A DNA stretch of 8,468 nucleotides from JBDKGV01 sp039798005 (GTDB lineage: Bacteria > Fibrobacterota > Fibrobacteria > UBA5070): assembly GCA_039798005.1 (NCBI GenBank), contig JBDKGV010000152.1:1-8468 (forward strand), written 5' to 3'. The position numbers and the translations under genes were made by a program. Below are positions 5,085 to 8,468 of this stretch, piece by piece (position 1 is the stretch's first letter; each line of letters opens with the position of its first letter). The notes below the pieces were generated by a model. That model saw nothing but the letters and a program-made list of their open reading frames with translations, was not told the origin of the DNA and did not search any database.

Positions 5085-6974
5085 ATGCCGAACCGTCCCC
5101 GGTTGAGAAAATTCTGGTTCATTTTCAGCTCATTGGTGGTCCTTGGATTGCTTCTGATCGGCGGAGTTTCACTGGCGGGGCGCGACCTTGCCAAGCGCTG
5201 GCCCGAAGTTTCGGCGAGGTTTCCCGAGAGCCTGTTGCGCGCCTTGGTGGACGATGCCGAGCTCAAGGCGAAGGTGCATGCGCAGGAAAAGCGAACCTTG
5301 GATTCGCTGCGTGCCACGACCCGTTTGCTCCCCGATTCCCTGTTTGTCGGGGACCGCGCCTTGAGCATGACGACCAATGGCGATTCACTGCAAGTCATGT
5401 TGGAGCTGTCCCCATCGTGGGGTGCCCGTCTCGATTCGTTCCCCGTCCTGCCGTCCCGGCTGGCCAGTCGCCCGGCCGACTCCCTCGATGCCTTGCTGAC
5501 GGAGCTTGCCAAAGGGTTGCGCCCCTCGCGGACCGACCGGGTCCTGGCATCGGCCTTCCTTGCCTTGGATTGGTTGACCCGCGGTTTTGTGACGCCATCG
5601 GATGAAATGCTCATGGACCGGATGCTGCAAGCAAGGAACTTGCGGGAGCGGTTCTGGCCCGGTCGCTGGCAGGAGATGCAGGCGATCCATTTTCAGCGGG
5701 AAACCCGGGGAATGCTGCGCGAGGCGCATTGCTGGATGGCGCTCGGGTGGCTTTCCAAATCCATGGGCGTCCCGGATTCCTCCCTCGGCCCGATCCATTC
5801 CCATGCCCGCATTCATGGCTTGGGCTGGGCCTTGGGCATGGCTCAACCGAAGGATCCCCATTGGTTTGCACTGCAGCGCGAGCTGGCGCGCTATCAGGGC
5901 TTGGAGCGCGATACGGGGGAAGGATTGCCTCGTGCGTTTCCGGGCAAGGTGGCGCTTGAATCGGACTCAGGCTTGGGATTGCGCATCCATCGGCGTTTCG
6001 AGCGCTTGGGGTATCCTGTGCCTGCGCCCGATTCCCTTGGGCACGGGACCCTTGCCATGACGGGGGCCTTCTTGGAAAGATTCCAAGAGAATCGCCCACT
6101 GCGTGTGACCGGAAAATGGAACGACAGCACCTGGCGGGAATTGGTCCTCCCGGATTCCTTGGTGCGCATGAGGATTTGCTCGACGTTGGTCCTGTTGACC
6201 CGCACGCCTTGGCATCGGGACAGCGTGTGCGTGCGCGTGAACATCCCTGAATTCCTCATGGATTTTCTGGAGGATGGCCATCGCATCCGGCAGTATCGCG
6301 TGGTGGTGGGGCGCGATACGGTGGGGCGCTTCACTCCGCCGTTGTCTTCACAGATCAAGCATGTCGTGATCAATCCCCAGTGGCATGTTCCCACCAAGAT
6401 CCTCCACAACGAGATCATGGCGGGGAAGGAAATGAACGCCAAGTCCTTGCGGGACCAGGGGTATGAGCCGAAGTTCAATGCCGACGGCAAGGTGGTCGGG
6501 GCCTACCAGCCATCGGGGGACGACAATGCGCTGGGGAAGGTCAAGTTCCTGTTCGACAACCGCTTTGGCGTCTACATCCATGACACGCCCTCGCGCTACC
6601 TGTTTGCCCGGCGGACCCGCGCCTATTCGCATGGTTGTGTTCGCCTCGACAACCCGCTGGATTTTGCCGCATTCCTTCTGGGCCGGGATGGCCACCGGTT
6701 GGCGCAGGACCTCGACAGTCTGGTGGAAGAAGAAGACCAGAAATGGCTGAAACTGACAAGGCCCATGCCTGTCCACTTCGAATACCGCTTGGTCACCGTG
6801 GACGCGCAGGGGCGTGTGCGTTTCCTGCGCGACCTCTATGCGTTGGCCCGCGAACGGGCCAAGCTTGAAAAGGAACGCTTGAAGCGCGAGGCCAAGGCCC
6901 TCAGCGCAGCAAAAGGTTGTTTACCGAAAGCCCCAAGCAAAAGCTTGCCAAAAACAGGTACCACAGAACGGTAA
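5085..6974 (+). CDS. L,D-transpeptidase, YcbB/LdtD-like
   Basis: This 629-aa cell-wall enzyme of the YkuD (L,D-transpeptidase catalytic) family would form 3-3 peptide cross-links in peptidoglycan, acting on the outer side of the inner membrane. An N-terminal anchor (residues 11-29, after a basic start) is followed by a poorly conserved region (about 40-285). A peptidoglycan-binding-1-like segment follows (about 295-353, with GLRIHRRFERLGYPVP and AFLERFQ). The catalytic domain spans about 385-590: VVINPQWHVP (427-436), an inserted capping region (about 438-490) as in E. coli YcbB, YIHDTP with H499, and SHGCVRL with catalytic C518, H516 and R520. A basic, lysine-rich tail (590-629) is unusual. 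The ATG at 5085 is the first start after an in-frame stop at 5067-5069. No ribosome binding site precedes it. The last 74 bases overlap a convergent gene. Confidence 0.92.
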   Translation: MPNRPRLRKFWFIFSSLVVLGLLLIGGVSLAGRDLAKRWPEVSARFPESLLRALVDDAELKAKVHAQEKRTLDSLRATTRLLPDSLFVGDRALSMTTNGDSLQVMLELSPSWGARLDSFPVLPSRLASRPADSLDALLTELAKGLRPSRTDRVLASAFLALDWLTRGFVTPSDEMLMDRMLQARNLRERFWPGRWQEMQAIHFQRETRGMLREAHCWMALGWLSKSMGVPDSSLGPIHSHARIHGLGWALGMAQPKDPHWFALQRELARYQGLERDTGEGLPRAFPGKVALESDSGLGLRIHRRFERLGYPVPAPDSLGHGTLAMTGAFLERFQENRPLRVTGKWNDSTWRELVLPDSLVRMRICSTLVLLTRTPWHRDSVCVRVNIPEFLMDFLEDGHRIRQYRVVVGRDTVGRFTPPLSSQIKHVVINPQWHVPTKILHNEIMAGKEMNAKSLRDQGYEPKFNADGKVVGAYQPSGDDNALGKVKFLFDNRFGVYIHDTPSRYLFARRTRAYSHGCVRLDNPLDFAAFLLGRDGHRLAQDLDSLVEEEDQKWLKLTRPMPVHFEYRLVTVDAQGRVRFLRDLYALARERAKLEKERLKREAKALSAAKGCLPKAPSKSLPKTGTTER

Positions 6975-7110
6975 AAGGGCGGTTCAGCCACTTCTCGGCT
7001 CCGGATGCCGGGGGAAGTCCTCGCCACACCAGCCACTGATGACGGGCACTGCGGAACACAAGCCACAGGCCCAGGGCGGAGAGGAGAGGGAGCAGGAGCC
7101 AGCGGATCAT
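6901..7110 (-). CDS. Small two-helix membrane protein overlapping the L,D-transpeptidase end
   Basis: This 69-aa protein starts at an ATG preceded by AAGGA at 6 bases, a strong ribosome site. Helix 1 is about residues 3-20 (RWLLLPLLSALGLWLVFR) and helix 2 about residues 48-65 (FTVLWYLFLASFCLGLSV). They are joined by a basic, Trp-containing loop (SARHQWLVWRGLPPASGAEKWLNRP). I do not recognise a family. Codon choice resembles the neighbours. Its last 74 bases run antisense to the C-terminal codons of the L,D-transpeptidase, so the two transcripts converge with no terminator between them. The reading frame stays open upstream to 7305, but the ribosome site and hydrophobic N-terminus favour 7110. 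It may be a membrane accessory protein of unknown role. Confidence 0.66.
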   Translation of the reverse strand: MIRWLLLPLLSALGLWLVFRSARHQWLVWRGLPPASGAEKWLNRPFTVLWYLFLASFCLGLSVNNLLLR

Positions 7111-7147
7111 TCGAAGTCCTTCATTTGCAGGAACATAATTATTGTCC

Positions 7148-7177
7148 TTGACTCCAGGGATCGCCGTGTGATACAGT
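7148..7177 (+). promoter_or_regulatory. Candidate promoter for cheX-cheY
   Basis: TTGACT (7148-7153, 5 of 6 to the -35 consensus) is separated by 18 bases from TACAGT (7172-7177, 4 of 6 to the -10 consensus). An extended -10 TG lies at 7169-7170. Transcription would start near 7184, about 35 bases before the cheX ATG. Confidence 0.5.
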
Positions 7178-7219
7178 AACTCTAGAGCTGCCTCAATGGC
7201 CCGAAGGGAGAATGTCTCG

Positions 7220-7687
7220 ATGCGAGCAGAACTGATCAATCCGTTTCTCAAGGCGACGGTGTCCACTTTCTCCACGATGGTGAACACATCGCCAACCCCA
7301 GGCAAACCTTATGTCAAGGTCGAACCAGGCCTGACGCATGACGTTTCAGGGATCATCGGCTTGTCCGGTGGTGCCAAAGGAGCTGTCATCATCAGCTTCC
7401 CGTCCGGGACGGCCCTGACCACGGTGTCCGCCTTCATCGGTGCGCCGGTGACGAAGGTGGATGCCGATGTCACGGATGCTGTCGGCGAACTAGCCAACAT
7501 CATCGCGGGAGCGGCGAAAGCCGATCTGTCCGGACTCAATGTCAACATATCGCTGCCAAGTGTCGTGGTCGGCACGAACCACAAGGTGAATACGCCCAAG
7601 GACATTCCTTCGGTCGTGATCCCTTTTGCGTGCACGCACGGCGACTTCGTGGTCGAGGTTTGCATTGCCTTGACCGAGTCGAAATGA
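7220..7687 (+). CDS. cheX: Chemotaxis phosphatase CheX-like protein
   Basis: This 155-aa cytoplasmic protein belongs to the CheC/CheX/FliY phosphatase family, which removes the phosphate from CheY-P. The N-terminal INPFLKATVSTFSTM (residues 6-20) is the typical CheX opening. The active-site pattern E-x-x-N is present as GELANIIAG, with E90 and N93, in the helix after TDAV. Length and the single copy of this motif match CheX rather than CheC, which has two. The ATG at 7220 was chosen over 7196 because GGGAG lies 9 bases upstream and the family's proteins begin at this point. cheY follows after 10 bases, so enzyme and substrate are made from one message. No CheA kinase is present in the window. 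Confidence 0.88.
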   Translation: MRAELINPFLKATVSTFSTMVNTSPTPGKPYVKVEPGLTHDVSGIIGLSGGAKGAVIISFPSGTALTTVSAFIGAPVTKVDADVTDAVGELANIIAGAAKADLSGLNVNISLPSVVVGTNHKVNTPKDIPSVVIPFACTHGDFVVEVCIALTESK

Positions 7688-7697
7688 GGGCTGGAAC

Positions 7698-8060
7698 ATG
7701 AAAATCCTTCTTGTCGACGATTCCAACACCATGCGTCGCATCCAACGCAACACTCTCAGCGGTCTCGGGTTTACCGAGGTCGATGAGGCTGAAGACGGTG
7801 CCGATGCGGTGGCGAAGGTGCAGGCGGGCAATTACGAGCTGGTCCTGATGGACTGGAACATGCCCAACATGACGGGCTTGGAGGCCCTCAAGGCGATCCG
7901 TGCCAATCCGAAGACCGTTGCGGTTCCGGTGATCATGGTGACTTCGGAGTCGGAGAAAAGCCGAATTCTGGAAGCCGTGCAGGCCGGAGCGACGAACTAC
8001 ATCGTGAAGCCTTTCACACCGGATGTGCTTCGCGAGAAGCTTGCCGCCTTGGGCAAGTGA
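7698..8060 (+). CDS. cheY: Single-domain response regulator CheY
   Basis: This 120-aa receiver domain has no output domain, so it signals by binding a partner such as the flagellar switch or another target. Key residues are all in place: acidic pair D7-D8, phosphoacceptor D52 (LVLMDWNMPNMTG), T82 (IMVTSES), and K104 in NYIVKPF preceded by Y101. The MDWNMP motif is typical of CheY. Its ribosome site (GAGGG, 7686-7690) overlaps the cheX stop codon, so the two genes are probably translationally linked. CheX next door is expected to dephosphorylate D52. A strong terminator begins 21 bases after the stop, closing a two-gene unit. Other possible roles are control of gliding, pili or cyclic-di-GMP output, because no flagellar gene is visible. 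Confidence 0.95.
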   Translation: MKILLVDDSNTMRRIQRNTLSGLGFTEVDEAEDGADAVAKVQAGNYELVLMDWNMPNMTGLEALKAIRANPKTVAVPVIMVTSESEKSRILEAVQAGATNYIVKPFTPDVLREKLAALGK

Positions 8061-8080
8061 TTCGAACCAATGAGGCAGCG

Positions 8081-8111
8081 ACCCGGACAGGAAAGCCTGA
8101 CCGGGTTTTTT
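8081..8111 (+). terminator. Rho-independent terminator after cheY
   Basis: A 6-bp stem (8081-8086 with 8101-8106), an A-A mismatch and a 4-bp stem (8088-8091 with 8096-8099) close on the loop AAAG. Six Ts follow directly (8106-8111). Confidence 0.92.
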
Positions 8112-8191
8112 GCGTTCCATGGAATGTCAGCAGAAGTTGCAAGGCTGGCGGCTGCACAAGTCCTTGCGATTCAAAGGTTTGCACCGATTAC

Positions 8192-8197
8192 TAGATT
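8192..8197 (+). promoter_or_regulatory. Candidate -10 box directly before the TPR gene
   Basis: TAGATT ends 7 bases before the ATG at 8205, so transcription would start at or next to the start codon. The best -35 candidate is TTCAAA at 8170-8175 with a 16-base spacer, which is weak. No ribosome binding site lies between this box and the ATG. Confidence 0.35.
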
Positions 8198-8204
8198 GGG
8201 GCCC

Positions 8205-8468
8205 ATGTCTCCTTTGCTCACCCTTGGGGGGCTTCTTGCCCTGATTCCCTCCCTGGCCCTTGCGGCCACTCATCTGGAAACCGCGCGACAGCTGTCCCGG
8301 TCGGGTTCGGCTGCGGCCGCCATCCCCGAGTATGAAGCGGCGCTGGAGGAATCGCCTCGCGAACCCTCGCTTTGGATGGAGCTGGGAGATGCGCGCCTGC
8401 AGGCGGGTCAAGCCAAGGCGGCGGCCAAAGCCTACCAAAAGGCCTTGGGGCTTGATCCTGGCCGGGAG
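8205..8468 (+). CDS. Secreted TPR-repeat protein, N-terminal part
   Basis: The open frame starts at ATG 8205 and runs off the end of the window (88 residues visible). Residues 4-21 form a hydrophobic, leucine-rich segment ending in ALAA, which looks like a signal peptide although it lacks the usual positive charge at the front. From about residue 24 onward the sequence folds into TPR-like helix pairs: one around AAAAIPEYEAALEESPREP (36-54) and a second, clearer one, LWMELGDARLQAGQAKAAAKAYQKALGLDP (57-86). TPR proteins serve as scaffolds for other proteins, often in the periplasm or outer membrane of such bacteria; the partner here is unknown. The start has no ribosome binding site, and the gene follows the cheY terminator, so it needs its own promoter. 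Confidence 0.75.
   Translation, partial: MSPLLTLGGLLALIPSLALAATHLETARQLSRSGSAAAAIPEYEAALEESPREPSLWMELGDARLQAGQAKAAAKAYQKALGLDPGRE

Noticed and set aside
8115..8124. Palindrome TTCCATGGAA after the cheY terminator
   Set aside because: A single 10-base palindrome contains no other structure and has no second copy in the window, so it cannot be told from chance.
8127..8438. 103-aa frame on the minus strand opposite the TPR gene
   Set aside because: It is a low-complexity basic sequence (Arg/Gly/Gln-rich) with no family resemblance. The plus-strand frame has a signal-peptide-like start and TPR pattern.

Overview
The window is a GC-rich, densely packed stretch of an ordinary bacterial chromosome. 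It looks Gram-negative-like: it encodes a YcbB-type L,D-transpeptidase, an Amt channel with a signal peptide, and two sigma-54-type promoters. The CheX/CheY pair, the TPR protein and the small DUF2335 cassette would suit Fibrobacterota or a neighbouring FCB or deltaproteobacterial lineage. That placement is an inference from gene style, not from a marker gene.

Layout. Positions 1-210 hold the C-terminal tail of an unrecognised plus-strand gene, followed by a strong terminator (239-275). Next is a self-contained two-gene unit (374-1037): an unrecognised 62-aa protein and an overlapping DUF2335 membrane protein, with its own candidate promoter. A hairpin at 1092-1122 with A and T tracts on its two sides can stop transcription from both directions. 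The minus strand then carries two transporters: a KimA/APC-like permease with a C-terminal soluble domain (1143-3149) and, upstream of it, an Amt ammonium channel (3270-4811). Each has a close match to a -24/-12 (sigma-54) promoter in front of it, at 3192-3207 and 4882-4897. This points to a nitrogen-controlled ammonium plus second-solute uptake module.

Divergent from amt is a YcbB/LdtD-like L,D-transpeptidase (5085-6974). Its 3' end overlaps by 74 bases a convergent 69-aa two-helix membrane protein on the minus strand (6901-7110). Next comes a compact chemotaxis-type pair on the plus strand, CheX phosphatase (7220-7687) and single-domain CheY (7698-8060), with its own candidate promoter and a strong terminator (8081-8111). 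The window ends inside a secreted TPR protein (8205 onward).

There are no rRNA or tRNA genes, insertion sequences, CRISPR arrays or attachment sites that I can see. I found no clear undescribed system. The points most worth a second look are the paired sigma-54 promoters, the small-protein/DUF2335 cassette, the convergent gene overlap, and a repeated TAGATT -10 box that sits so close to two start codons that leaderless translation is likely.
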